A stretch of DNA of 64,000 bases, taken from assembly GCF_032854445.1 (NCBI RefSeq), contig NC_088296.1:25677897-25741896 (forward strand), in the 5' to 3' direction. Position 1 is the stretch's first letter; every line of letters starts with the position of its first letter. The stretch comes from Liolophura sinensis (lineage: Eukaryota; Mollusca; Polyplacophora; Chitonida; Chitonidae). The translations under genes were made by a program, and so were the position numbers. Shown in pieces: positions 33,901-48,900 of the stretch. The notes beneath the pieces were generated by a model. The model did no database searches. It saw nothing but the letters and a program-made list of their open reading frames with translations, and was not told the origin of the DNA.

Positions 33901-36900
33901 AGGACTGGGACACTGTCCTGCACCAAATTGTACATGAACATGTAGTTTAGTGTACAGGATAAAACTACTGTGTTGCTAATATGGTACATGTTATTTGATT
34001 ACATGTAGCTGGAACATTTGCCAGTATGTCCTGCACAAGTTTAAACAGTCTGTGCCGTGTTTGGTGTGGTCATTCTCACCATCAATATCCTGTCAGTGTG
34101 AACTACATGTGCATGCAATTATAGCCCACTACTCTCCCCCCCCCATCGTCACTTACAGGACGCCTAGCATTTAAGTGTAACACCCCGTCCAAGTAAGATT
34201 CAGCAAATCTTGATGGAAATTTGTTCCATTTATGTGTAATTACCATTTGTGTTCTTTTTAGTCCGTTTCAATAGCTACACTGTATGGCTACACTGTATAG
34301 CCCAGTACATGTATTTCTGCAGTTGTGCTCTTAATATCTCATTGCGAGGTTTCAGATACCCCACACACCCCCGCCCACTCACACACACACACGCACACCC
34401 GAGTCTATCAAACTTTCTGAATACATACAGACATGTACATGTATGTACCTCTCCACTGCTGCAGTGTGCACATGAGTGACAGTTGGCCCACAGTTACACG
34501 TACATGTACCTCTCCACTGCTGCAGTGTGCACATGGGTGACAGTTGGCCCACAGTTACATGTACATGTACCTCTCCACTCCTGCAGTGTGCACATGGGTG
34601 ACAGTTAGCCCACAGTTACACGTACATGTACCTCTCCACTGCTGCAGTGTGCACATGGGTGACAGTTGGCCCACAGTTACATGTACATGTACCTCTCCAC
34701 TGCTTCAGTGTGCACATGGGTGACAGTTGGCCCACAGTTACACGTACATGTACCTCTCCACTGCTGCAGTGTGCACATGGGTGACAGTTAGCCCACAGTT
34801 ACACGTACATGTACCTCTCCACTCCAGCAGTGTGCACATGGGTGACAGTTGGCCCATAGTTACACGTACATGTACCTCTCCACTCCTGCAGTGTGCACAT
34901 GGGTGACAGTTGGCCCACAGTTACATGTACATGTACCTCTCCACTGTTGCAGTGTGCACATGGGTGACAGTTGGCCCACAATTACATGTACATGTACCTC
35001 TCCACTGCTGCGGTGTGCACATGGGTGACAGTTGGCCCACAGTTACACGTACATGTACCTCTCCACTGCTGCAGTGTGCACATGGGTGACAGTTGGCCCA
35101 CAGTTACATGTACATGTACCTCTCCACTGCTGCAGTGTGCACATGGGTGACAGTTGGCCCACAGTTACACGTACATGTACCTCTCCACTGCTGCAGTGTG
35201 CACATGGGTGACAGTTGGCCCACAGTTACACGTACATGTACCTCTCCACTGTTGCAGTGTGCACATGAGTGACAGTTGGCCCACAGTTACATGTACATGT
35301 ACCTCTCCACTCCTGCAGTGTGCACATGGGTGACAGTTGGCCCACAGTTACATGTACATGTACCTCTCCACTGCTGCAGTGTGCACATGAGTGACAGTTG
35401 GCCCACAGTTACATGTACATGTACCTCTCCACTGCTGCAGTGTGCACATGGGTGACAGTTGGCCCACAGTTACATGTACATGTACCTCTCCACTCCTGCA
35501 GTGTGCACATGAGTGACAGTTGGCCCACAGTTACATGTACATGTACCTCTCCACTGTTGCAGTGTGCACATGAGTGACAGTTGGCCCACAGTTACATGTA
35601 CATGTACCTCTCCACTGTTGCAGTGTGCACATGAGTGACAGTTGGCCCACAGTTACACGTACATGTACCTCTCCACTGCTGCAGTGTGCACATGGGTGAC
35701 AGTTGGCCCACAGTTACACGTACATGTACCTCTCCACTGCTGCAGTGTGCACATGGGTGACAGTTGGCCCACAGTTACATGTACATGTACCTCTCCACTG
35801 TTGCAGTGTGCACATGAGTGACAGTTGGCCCACAGTTACATGTACATGTACCTCTCCACTCCTGCAGTGTGCACATGGGTGACAGTTGGCCCACAGTTAC
35901 ACGTACATGTACTTCTCCACTCCTGCAGTGTGCACATGAGTGACAGTTGGCCCACAGTTACATATACATGTACTTCTCCACTGCTGCAGTGTGCACATGA
36001 GTGACAGTTGGCCCACAGTTACACGTACATGTACCTCTCCACTGCTGCAGTGTGCACATGGGTGACAGTTGGCCCACAGTTACACGTACATGTACCTCTC
36101 CACTGCTGCAGTGTGCACATGGGTGACAGTTGGCCCACAGTTACACGTACATGTACCTCTCCACTGCTGCAGTGTGCACATGGGTGACAGTTGGCCCACA
36201 GTTACACGTACATGTACCTCTCCACTGCTGCAGTGTGCACATGAGTGACAGTTGGCCCACAGTTACATGTACATGTACCTCTCCACTGTTGCAGTGTGCA
36301 CATGAGTGACAGTTGGCCCACAGTTACACGTACATGTACCTGAAATGTGGGTATTACAGGCACAGATGCCCCAACCTCCTCCCCTATCCCCACGTTATAG
36401 GGCATTTGCATGTGGACTGCTCGGTGTAAATGTATTCGTGTATCAGTCATCATTTTGTGATGTTCCCCTCTGCTCCCCTATATCCGTTTTTTATAAGCGT
36501 TGACAAAGACCCCCGGAGATTGTATTAGGACTGTGTATTGATCTAGCCTTCTATGTGAGTGAGCTACTTTAGGACACACTCCTCTGACTCCATTTAGCAA
36601 AGTAATCTAACCTCCCAGCGGTTATTCACTTAGGGTCCTCGTAGTGCCAGTGCTCAGTAACAGTCAGAACGTCTTGGTTGTGCAGAGAGCGATCAAGCAT
36701 CCACCATTAGTCGTGCAGGATCATTGATGGCAATTCCGCGGTACAGACGTGGCACTACATGAAACCAGAGATTACACCGTACGTCTCATCTGTTTGCTCA
36801 GAGATTGGACAAGGCCTTATGAAAAAGTTAAACCTGGCAATGTCTCCTTCTGAAAGCCAGACCTCATCAGCAATCTTTGTTCTGGACACAGCGGCATTAT

Positions 36901-39900
36901 TTTGGGCCGCATGAGGCAAATATTGGTTTTGTGTTTGTGCAACAGGCAATTTCATTTCCAGAGTGAATGTAAGCCACACAGACTGTCTAGGAACAAGTAC
37001 ACTGTCTTCCTCTATGCCTACATGGATGGTCAAATAAGCCGCATGTTATAGTGATTGTTTGTGTAGCATGAACCCCATGTATAAATTAGATATTTCCAAA
37101 GTTATCTATGATTTTCGAAGGAAACTTCAAAGCCTTGCAAATTTGGTTTATATAGAAACTGAAGTGGATAGCTCAGAGTACTTTTTGACTTGTTAAGTGG
37201 GGTATAGTTGACCTCCAGTCAGTTAGATCTCACTGCTCCAGATGATGGCTCTCAATCAGAAGGTTGGTCGTGTACCTGCTGTAGGATGATGGTTTATTCT
37301 AGGCATCCTCCAACGGTAAACATGACCGTGCTAACTGAGGTCACATGTCCAGATGCAAGTGTAAAATCAAATTCATTCTCAACTAGAACATTTAAATTTA
37401 TCCTGTTTATGCTTACGTGTATATCATGTACGTGTACATGTCAAACCTCATTACCATGCCCTGCAAGAATACATGCTGTGGGGCCACAAACAGCTTGTAC
37501 ACAGTATACATGTATGTGTACATGTCAAACCTCATTACCATGCCCTACAGGAATACATGCTGTGGAGCCACAAGCAGCTTGTACACAGTATACATGAACG
37601 TGTACATGTCAAACCTCATTACATGGCCTACAGGAATACATACTGTGGAGCCACAAACAGCTTGTACACTGTATACATGTACGTGTACATGTCAAACCTC
37701 ATTACCATGGCCTGCAGGAATACATGCTGTGGAGCCACAAACAGCTTGTACACAGTTATACATGTATGTGTACATGTCAAACCTCATTACCATGCCTACA
37801 GGAATACATACTGTGGAGCCACAAACAGCTTGTACACAGTATACATGTACGTGTACATGTCAAACCTCATTACCATGCCCTACAAGAATACATGCTGTGG
37901 AGCCACAAACAGCTTGTACACAGTATACATGTACGTGTACATGTCAAACCTCATTACCATGGCCTACAGGAATACATGCTGTGGAGCCACAAACAGCTTG
38001 TACACAGTATACATGTATGTGTACATGTCAAACCTCATTACCATGGCCTACAGGAATACATGCTGTGGAGCCACAAACAGCTTGTACACAGTATACATGT
38101 ACGTGTACATGTCAAACCTCATTACCATGGCCTGCAGGAATACATGCTGTGGAGTCACAAACAGCTTGGTAGACTGTATACATGAACGTGTACATGTCAA
38201 ACCTCATTACCATGGCCTGCAGGAATACATGCTGTGGAGCCACAAACAGCTTGTACACAGTATACATGTACATGTACATGTCAACCTCATCACCATGCCC
38301 TACAGGAATACATGCTGTGGAGCCACAAACAGCTTGTACACTGTATACATGTACGTGTACATGTCAAACCTCATTACCATGCCATACCCCTGCAGGAATA
38401 CATGCTGTGGAGCCCCAAACACATGTACACAGTATATACACATGTGTGGCTCAGCCAGCGAAACTGCTCAGGCTAAAATCCTTGTTATCTCAAATGGCTT
38501 GCTTCCTCTAAATAATGCTACCCCAGAGATTGTGGTAATAAAACAGCACTATCATATCAGCTGTCATTGTTTACCTCTGCTTTAGTCAGGCTGAGACTGC
38601 TGCTGTATTTATAGGGTGCTAACAGAGAATCATCAGTGAGGTTGTTTTGGTCCTACATGTACATGTGTGAGCTCCAAATGTGCACTGACCTTGCTACTGT
38701 GTGATATTGTAGGTCTGCAGGCATCACAGCATATATTCATAGACCAATTCAATTAAAAAACTACAGCTTAGAGTAAAAACCAGCAATGACATGTATATCT
38801 GGTGACTGGTCACACATACTGTACTTAAATGTATTTACCATTTAAAGTGGACCTTTTACCAGATTAAGCTCTGTCCTATCAGTCATGTCTTCCAGTATCA
38901 CCTTTAGGAGGATATTGTCATTGTCATGGCACCTTCAGGAGGATAATGTCTTTGTTGTGGCACCTTCAGGAGGATATTGTCATTATTGTGGCACCTCTGG
39001 AGGGATATTGTCATTGTCATGGCATCTTCAGGAGGATATTGCCATTGTCATGGAACCTTTAGGAGGATATTGCCATTGGCATGGCACCTTCAGGAGGATA
39101 TTGCAATTGGCATGGCACCTTCAGGAGGATATTGCCATTATCATGCAACTTCAGGAGGATATTGTGTTTGTCATGTCACCTGCAGGAGGATATTGTCTTT
39201 GTTGTCGCACCTTCAGGAGAATATTGTCATTATTGTGGCACCTGCAGGAGGATATTGTCATTGTCATGGCACCTTCAGGAGGATATTGTCATTGTCATGG
39301 AACCTTCAGGAGGATATTTCTTTTCTCGTGACACCTGCAGGGAGGATATTGTCTTTCTCGTGGCACTGCAGGAGGATATTGTCGTTGTCGTAGAAACTTT
39401 CCAAGAAATCAACTAACAATCATCTGCATTTTACATTTGCTCTATTACGAAGTTTGAAAACTGTTGGCTGAAATCTTGTGCCCTGTACCATGTCAGACCC
39501 TGGGCCAACGTTGTGTATTATAACCCTGTTCTTGCCATTTGTCTGTATACATGTATGTGGTTGTCTGTGGCTTTAAGTCACGAGGGCTGTTTACTCATGT
39601 ACAGTATATGTGATTGTCTGTGGCTTATACGTCATGAGGGCATGCTTTCTCATGTACAGTATATGTGGTTTTCCGGTGGATTTATGTCATGAGGGCTGCT
39701 TACTCATGTGTACAGTATATGTGGTTGTCCATGCTTTAGGTCATGAGGGCTGCTTACTCATTTGTACAGTATATGTGGTTGTCTGTGGCTTTAGGTCATG
39801 AGGGCTGCTTACTCATTTGCTAACAGTATATGTGGTTGTCTGTGGCTTTAGGTCATGAGGGGCTGCTTACTCATTTGTATAGTATACCGTGTGTATGTGG

Positions 39901-42900
39901 TTGGCAAAGATCTGTGTATGGTTTATACTTCAGACACTTCAGGTTAGCCTGACCTCTGTTTGTATATAAAGTGAAAATTCAAAGCACTAATCAGAACCAA
40001 TGAAATAAATAAATAAAATTTAGAGGGTATATGTACATTTACATGCAGCTAGCAAGAACAGTACTTTTATGTTCCCACAATATATTGCCTTGCATATACG
40101 TTATTTGGTTCTTTGAACTCTTGCATGTTTTAATGTTTCTGTGTACATGTGGATTGGCCATGTGCATGTTTTTACTGTTTCTGTGTACATGTGTGTTGGC
40201 CTTGTGCATGTTTTAATGTTGCTGTGTACATGTGGATTGGCCATGTGCATGTTTTTACTGTTTCTGTGTACATGGTGTGTTGACCATGTGCATGTTTTAC
40301 TGTGTCTGTGCACATGGTGTGTGGCCATGTGCATGTTTTTACTGTTTCTGTGCACATGTGTATTGGCCATGTGCATGTTTTAATGTTGCTGTGTACATGT
40401 GGATTGGCCATGTGCATGTTTTTTACTGTTTCTGTGTACATGTGTGTTGACCATGTGCATGTTTTACTGTGTCTGTGCACATGTGTGTTGGCCATGTCCA
40501 TGTTTTACTGTTTCTGTGTGCACATGTGTATTGGCCATGTGCATGTTTTTACTGTTTCTGTGTACATGTGGATTGGCCATGTGCATGTTTTTAATGTGTC
40601 TGTGTACATGTGGATTGGCCATGTGCATGTTTTACTGTTTCTGTGTACATGTGTGTTGACCATGTGCATGTTTTTAATGTGTCTGTGCTCATGTGTGTTG
40701 GCCTTGTGCATGTTTTAATGTTGCTGTGCACATGTGTGTTGGCCATGTGCATGTTTTTAAATGTGCCTGTGCTCATGTGTGTTGGCCTTGTGCATGTTTT
40801 TAATGTGTCTGTGCTCATGTGTGTTGGCCTTGTGCATGTTTTAATGTTGCTGTGTACATGTGTGTTGACCATGTGCATGTTTTAATGTTTCTGTGCTCAT
40901 GTGGGTTGGCCTTGTGCATGTTTTAATGTTGCTGTGTACATGTGGATTGGCCATGTGCATGTTTTACTGGTTTGTGTCTACATCTTTGTTGGCCATGTGC
41001 ATGTTTTAATGTTGCTGTGTACATGTGTGTTGGCCATGTGCATGATTTTACCTGTAGCTGTGAACGTGTGCATTGGCCATGTGCTTGTAATAGAGAACAG
41101 AATTATTAAAGCTGGCTTCAATCTTCATGCTTCTACATGCCCCTCAGGTCAAACAGCAGCACTTCTAGCAGTTTGGATTTTTTGGCCATAGTCCATTTTT
41201 ACCATTTTTTTTCCTATTTGCAGACGGACCTGTCGTGTTTCCAGAAGATCCACAGGTATCCTTGGTAACGAGGCCTGTGATTTGGACTCAGTGGTTGCCA
41301 CCCTTGTCTATGGTTACTACCTGTATAGTGTAAGTTACTATGTGGTCACAAAGAAAGGGCACATTGCAATTGGTGGCACTTTCTAGTCACAAAGAAGGGC
41401 GTATTTTCAATTGTTGGCACTATCTGGTCACAAAGAAGGGCATATTGGAATTGGTGGCACTATCTGGTCACAAAGAAGGGCATGTTTCAATTGGTGGCAC
41501 TATCTGGTCACAAAGAAGGGCATGTTTCAATTGGTGGCGCTATCTGGTCACAAAGATGGGCATGTTTCAATTGGTGGCACTATCTGGTCACAAAGAAGGG
41601 CATGTTTCAATTGGTGGCACTACGAGGGTTTCCTAGAATTCTAGTCAATATTGTATTTCTGCCTGGAGCCAGGATCATCTTTCATGTAGCTCGTGTGTTA
41701 ATGGAGGTTTTGGAAATTTAATATTAAAAGCCATCAGCATTTTCAAGGCAAGAAAAGACAAGAGAAATAATGTTTGCTTGGACATACATTACATATGTAG
41801 ATCTAGATGTGGAATAGCATGGAGATGAAACCTACCAGTACTTGTACAAGTAACAATCACTGTGAAAGAATTGAAGACAGTTTGGCCAGCACATGTGATT
41901 ACATAAATATATTTATGTTTGTATTTATTTGTTTGGTGTTTTACGCCGCACTTAAGAATATTTCACTTACACAATGGCAGCCAGCATTATGGTGGGAGTA
42001 AACTGGGCAGAACCTTCCATCGTCATGACTGAAAAGTTGTTGAGTACGACGTTAAACCCCAAGCACTCACTCACTCCCTCGTAAAGACAGAGATCAGAAA
42101 GCTTTAGCCAGCATGAGCTGGGATTGAACTCACATTGGTGAGAGACTCCTGGGTCATGGCTCAACACTGGCTGGTTGGCCACAGAAGCCCCTCACATAAA
42201 TATAATCTATGCTGTTTTATAATACATGACCACGTGTACATGTTCAGCAAATCAGTTCAAACCTCACAGTGAAGTGTTTGTCATGTCACGTGATGAACTT
42301 TCTCCGAGCTGTCCTGGCAACAGGTTTTCCTACCAAATCCCAGCATGCGTCTCAATACTCACCTCAGTTGAGTGACGATAAACCAAGCAGAATGCAGACA
42401 TGAAGCCAGAGCTGGTGTATTCATTGTACTGGTCATTCTCTATGGGCCTGTGGAGACTGTAATAGTGGAGATTTCCTTTGTGTGTTGACCTATAGATATG
42501 TTCCCTCTCTGCACTTCAGTTTAAAAACCATGCACATGTTTGTTTTAAGTCGGTGCTTAATGCGTGCATATCATTCATTTGTCTTGCTCTGAAACCCTCT
42601 CCTTGTCAATCAACCAATGATTGTTCTTGCTATAGGTGCGAGGCAGTGATGCATCAACGCTTTTCTTACCAATCCTCAACATTCCCAGAGAGCAGTTCAG
42701 GCTGCGGACAGAGACTACCCACTTCCTGTCAAAGGTCAACTTGTCACTTGACCTCTTGACCTTTCGGGATGAGGTTGACCTCTTGAATTTGCATAATGAG
42801 GGCAAACTTTTGTTGTCTCTGGTTGACCATAATGTGTTGCCAGCAAAAGATGCCATTTTGGAAAATACTGTGGTTACTGTGATTGACCATCGTCCCCAAG

Positions 42901-45900
42901 AGAGGCCGGACTCAGAAAGGTGAGCAGTTTTAATATAGTGTAGACGAAATCAGGCTGACACTGGTTATACATGTACATGTTTGTGAATCCAGCTAAGGAA
43001 TTCTGTACAAGTACTTTGCTGAAAATGGGAAGATGACCTTGACTGTTTATACATTTATAAGGCGACATTATTTTTTGAAAGTGATAAATTGAAATAGAAT
43101 GGAATTCTTAGATCTGTAACAACTTGGACATTTAGAAAAAAAGTTCCCATTGGATAGTTCACATACAAACATATACAAGTGTATAGTGTAGGCCTACATC
43201 AAACTGAGAGGAGAGTTATAAAGGCATTTCAAAGCCACCATTGTAACGTTCTGTTATTTTCAGGTGAAGTGTAGTGAAAGTTAGTTCGTTTCTACTTTAT
43301 ACTGACATAAATCGGTGGATAAAGTAATAGCATGACCAGAAAGTAGTTGCGTAACATGTATGTATCTCACATGGTTTTATTTCCAGCTGTTATCTTGTTT
43401 GTACCACCAGTATGTGACTCACATGGTTTTATTTCCAGCTGTTGTCTTGTTTGTACCACCAGTATGTGTCTCACATGGTTTTATTTCCAGCTGTTATCTT
43501 GTTTGTACCACCAGTATGTGTCTCACATGGTTTTATTTCCAGCTGTTGTCTTGTTTGTACCACCAGTATGTGTCTCACATGGTTTTATTTCCAGCTGTTG
43601 CCTTGTTTTTACCAGTATGTGTCTCACATGGTTTTATTTCCAGCTGTTGCCTTGTTTTTACCAGTATGTGTCTCACATGGTTTTATTTTCAGCTGTTGCC
43701 TTGTTTGTACCAGTATGTATCTTACGTGGTGCACTGTACAAGGCCATCGGTGACACAATTGTACCTAGCCTGTAACACTACACATAGCGTATGGCACATG
43801 TACTGTATTATGGGCTAGTCATATCAGCCTCTTATAGCTCACCCATGTCACTGACATAAGCCTCTTACTCTACAATCCACCTGTGTCACTGACATTAGCC
43901 TCTTACTGTACAACCCGCCTGTGTCACTGACATTAGCCTCTTACTCTACAACCCACCTATGTCACTGACATTGATTAGCCTCTTACTGTACAACCCACAT
44001 GTGTCACTGACATTGATCGGCCTCTTACTGCACAACCCACCTGTGTCACTGACATTGATCGGCCTCTTACTGCACAACCCACCTGTGTCAGTGAGATTAG
44101 CCTCTTTACAGTCCACATGTCATGACATCAGCCTCTTACAGCCCACCCAAGTCATTGACAACAGCCTCTTACAGCCCGCTTGTCACTGACATCAGCCTCT
44201 TACAGCCCACTTGTCACTGACATCAGCCTCTTACAGCCCACTTAAGTCACTGACATCAGCCTCTTACAGCCCAACTAAGTCACTGACAACAGCGTCTTAC
44301 AGCCCACTTGTCACTGACATCAGCCTCTTACAGCCCACTTGTCACTGACATCAGCTTCTTGCAGATCACCTGTGTCATTGACATCAGCCTCTTACAGATC
44401 ACCTGTGTCACTGACATCAACCTCTTACAGATCACCTGTGTCACTGACATCAGCCTCTTACAGCCCACTTAAGTCACTGACATCAGCCTCTTACAGCCCA
44501 ACTAAGTCACTGACAACAGCGTCTTACAGCCCACTTGTCACTGATATCAGCCTCTTACAGCCCACTTGTCACCGACATCAGCTTCTTACAGATCACCTGT
44601 GTGACTGACATCAGCCTCTTACAGATCACCTGTGTCACTGACACCAGCCTCTTACAGCCCACTTGTCACCGACATCAGCTTCTTACAGATCACCTGTGTC
44701 ACTGACATCAGCCTCTTATAGATCACCTGTGTCACTGACATCAGCCTCTTATAGATCACCTGTGTCACTGACATCAGCCTCTTAGAGCCCACTTGTCACT
44801 GACATCAGCCTCTTACAGATCACCTGTGTCACTGACATCAGCCTCTTACAGATCACCTGTGTCACTGAGATGAGCCTCTTACAGCCCACTTGTCACTGAA
44901 ATCAGCCTCTTACAGATCACTTGTCACTGACATCAGCCTCTTCAGATCATCTGTGTGACTGACATCAGCCTCTTAAAGATCACCTGTGTCACTGAAATGA
45001 GCCTCTTACAGCCCACTTGTCACTGAAATCAGCCTCTTACAGATCACTTGTCACTGACATCAGCCTCTTCAGATCATCTGTGTGACTGACATCAGCCTCT
45101 TAAAGATCACCTGTGTCACTGACATCAGCCTCTTACAGCCCGCTTGTCACTGATATTAGCCTCTTACAGCCCACTTGTCACTGACATCAGCCTCTTACAG
45201 CACACCTGTGTCACTGACATCAGACTCTTACAGACCACCTGTGTCGCTGACATCAGCCTCTTGCAGATCACCTGTGTTACTGACAACAGCCTCTTACAGC
45301 CCGCTTGTCACTGACATCAGCCTCTTACAGCCCACTTGTTACTGACATCAGGCTCTTACAGCCCACCTGTGTCACTGACATCAGCCTCATACAGATCACC
45401 TGTGTCACTGGCATCAGCCTCTTACAGATCACCTGTGTCACTGACATCAGCCTCATACAGCCCACCTGTGTCACTGACATCAGCCTCATACAGATCACCT
45501 GTGTCACTGACATCAGCCTCATACAGATCACCTGTGTCACTGGCATCAGCCTCTTACAGATCACCTGTGTCACTGGCATCAGCCTCTTACAGCCCACCTG
45601 TGTCACTGACATCAGCCTCATACAGATCACCTGTGTCACTGGCATCAGCCTCTTACAGATCACTTGTCACTGACATCAGCTTATTACACGTCATCTGTAT
45701 GACTGACATCAGCCTTTAACAGATCACCTGTGTCACGGACATCAGCCTCTTACAGCCCGCTTGTCACTGACATCAGCCTCTTACAGCCCACTTGTCACTG
45801 GCATCAGCCTCTTACAGACATCAGCCTCTTACAGCACACCTATGTCACTGACATCAGACTCTTGCAGACCACCTGTGTCACTGACATCAGCCTCTTACAG

Positions 45901-48900
45901 CCCATCTTTGTCACTGACATGAGCCTCTTACAGCCCACTTGTCACTGATATCAGCCTCTTACAGCCCACTTGTCACTGATATCAGCCTCGTACAGTCCAC
46001 TTGTCACTGACATCAGCCTCTTCAGATCATCTGTGTGTGACTGACATCCGCCTCTTATAGCCAACTTGTCATGGAAATCATCCTCTTACAGATGACCAAT
46101 GTTACTGACATCAGCCTCTTACAGGTCACCTATGTCACCGACATCAGCCTCTTACAGATCACCTGTGTCACTGACATTAGCCTCTTACAGACATCAGCCT
46201 CTTACAGACATCAGCCTCTTACAGCTCATCTATGTCACTGACATCAGACTCTTACAAACCACCCGTGTGACTGACATCAGCCTCTTACAGCCCACTTGTC
46301 ACTGATATCAGCCTCTTACAGCCCACTTGTCACTGACATCAGCCTCTTACAACCCACCTAAGTCACTGACATCAGCCTTGCACAGATCACCTTTGTCACT
46401 GACAACAGCCTCTTACAGTTGCAATTAAAGCGCGACTGAGATACTTGTTTAACTGTTATTTGACATGGAATTCATTCACTGACTATGAATTTGAACTTTG
46501 ATATGGAATATTGCCTGGAATATTCATTGTCTGCCCGGCATCACTGAAAACTGATGACTGCTTCTCTGTTGTGTGTTACTGGCTTTATTTCCTATTTGTA
46601 TAATTTCTTACATACCTTTGTTTTTAGGAGCTAGTGCTAAACGTTGGATCTTGCGATTATCGACTTGGAACACCTTTTACGGACTACGAATGGTATATGA
46701 ATGTCGGATTTGATGCTTATATCTTACAGATCACCTATGTCATTGACATCAGCCTCTTACAGCCCACTTGTCACTGACATCCACCTCTTACAGCCCACTT
46801 GTCACTGACATCAGCCTCTTACAGCCCACTTGTCACTGACATCAGGCTCTTTCAGATCACCTGTGTCATTGACATCAGCCTCTTACAGCCCACTTGTGAC
46901 TGACATCAGCCTCTTACAGCCCACCTCTCATTGACATCAGCCTCTTACAGCCCACCTGTGTGACTGACAACAACCTCTTACAGCCCACCTGTGTGACTGA
47001 CATCAGCCTCTTACAGATCACCTGTGTCATTGACATCAGCCTCTTATAGCCCACTTGTCACTGACATCCACCTCTTACAGCCCACTTGTCACTGACATCA
47101 GCCTCTTACAGCCCACCTGTGTCACTGACAACAGCCTCTTACAGATCACCTGTGTCACTGACATCAGCCTCTTACAGATCACCTGTGTCACTGACATCAG
47201 CCTCTTACAGATCACCTTTGTGACTGACATCAGCTTCTTACAGCCCACTTGTCACTGACATCAGCCTCTTACAGCCCACTTGTCACTGACATCAGCCTCT
47301 TACAGATCACCTGTGTCACTGACATCAGCCTCTTACAGATCACCTTTGTGACTGACATCAGTTTTTACAGCTCACTTGTCACTGACATCAGTCTCTTACA
47401 GCCCACTTGTCACTGACATCAGCCTCTTATATCCCACTTGTCTCTGACATCAGCCTTTTACAGCCCACATGTCACTGATATCAGCCTCTTACAGCTCACC
47501 TATGTCAGTGACATAAGCATCTTACAGCCCACCTGCAACAGATAACAGCCTTTTTACAGCCCATTTTTGTCACTGACATCAGCATCTTACAGCCCACCTG
47601 CAACAGATAACAGCCTCTTGACAGCCCACTTTTGTCACTGACATCAGCATCTTACAGCCCACCTGCAACTGATAACAGCCTCTTTACAGCCCACCTTTGT
47701 TATAATAGCCAGTAATGACCACAGGAGATGAGGCTTGCCAAAAGAGCTGACATTTATCCAAGAATCAGTGGCTCTTTATCTCTTTGTGTCAGCGGAATGC
47801 CTTAGGCATGTCTCTTCAATAATCAATAACTTACATCTGTGGACAGTAAAGATCACAGCAGACCTGCTCCTGAGAGCAGAGGCTTCTTATCTGTTTATTG
47901 ACCAGCATCCAAGTTGCTGTCTTATATAGTAGTACATGGATAACCAGGCTTGGCGTGTGTCAATCTGGGATTGACAAAGGCTCTGCCCCTATGCAATAAG
48001 TCTTCATTTTCATTGTCACAATTCATCAAGCTACATGTATGTATTTACTTCAAGTACATGTAGATGTTAAAAATTGTACATGTAGCAAGATTGTGGATGT
48101 TGATTTGACTTCAGGGTGACTTGATTATAGAAATACATGTACCATTAAAAACAGTTACAAAGGGTTTCCATTTTTGATACCAGCATTCTTCGAAGTTTAC
48201 AGCAGAGATGTACCGATGCGTTTATGTTTTATTTGTGCTGCATGTGGTATTCATGTGCAGCAGCACATGTACATGTATGTCACTTACATTAGGGGAATAA
48301 TGCTGACCTGGATTTGAACATCTCAAACATGGTTAAGCACTTAATACGTATAGTTGTCTGAACTGAGACATTTTGCATTGTACTATAAACCAAGGATGGA
48401 CCTGGGACCTTTGTGTTCAGTAGGGAAGGCCATGGATTCAGGGCTTATTCTTTAAGATGTGTACACATATAGGAGACCAGCAATATTATATTTGAGATTT
48501 TAAACCTTTAAATACTAGTAATTAAGAGCTGATAAACCAGACTGTTGAAGTATATATAGGCACTTGTAGTCTAAAGTATAAACAAAATGAAAATCGTGCC
48601 AAAAACATGTAAACGTTTTCAAAACTGTAGGGTGTCTCCATTATAGCATTTTATTATTTTTTTCCACACTCAAAAATTATTCACTCAGCTCATATTTTGT
48701 GTTGTTCTGGACTTGGTTGGGCCCTGCTGTACCCTGCTGACTGATATGGCTGTAGACTGACCTGTGTACATGTATGTTTATCGTTATTGTGTGTTGTTCA
48801 GGACAGAGGTGATTCTGGACTTGGTGGAGCCCTGCTGTACCCTGCTGACTGATATGGCTGTAGACTGACCTGTGTACATGTATGTTTATCGTTATTGTGT

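Noticed and set aside
37208-38585. 28-residue repeat proteins of up to 370 codons
   Set aside because: The 84-bp unit is a multiple of three and all three plus frames are open; no sign of selection for one frame.
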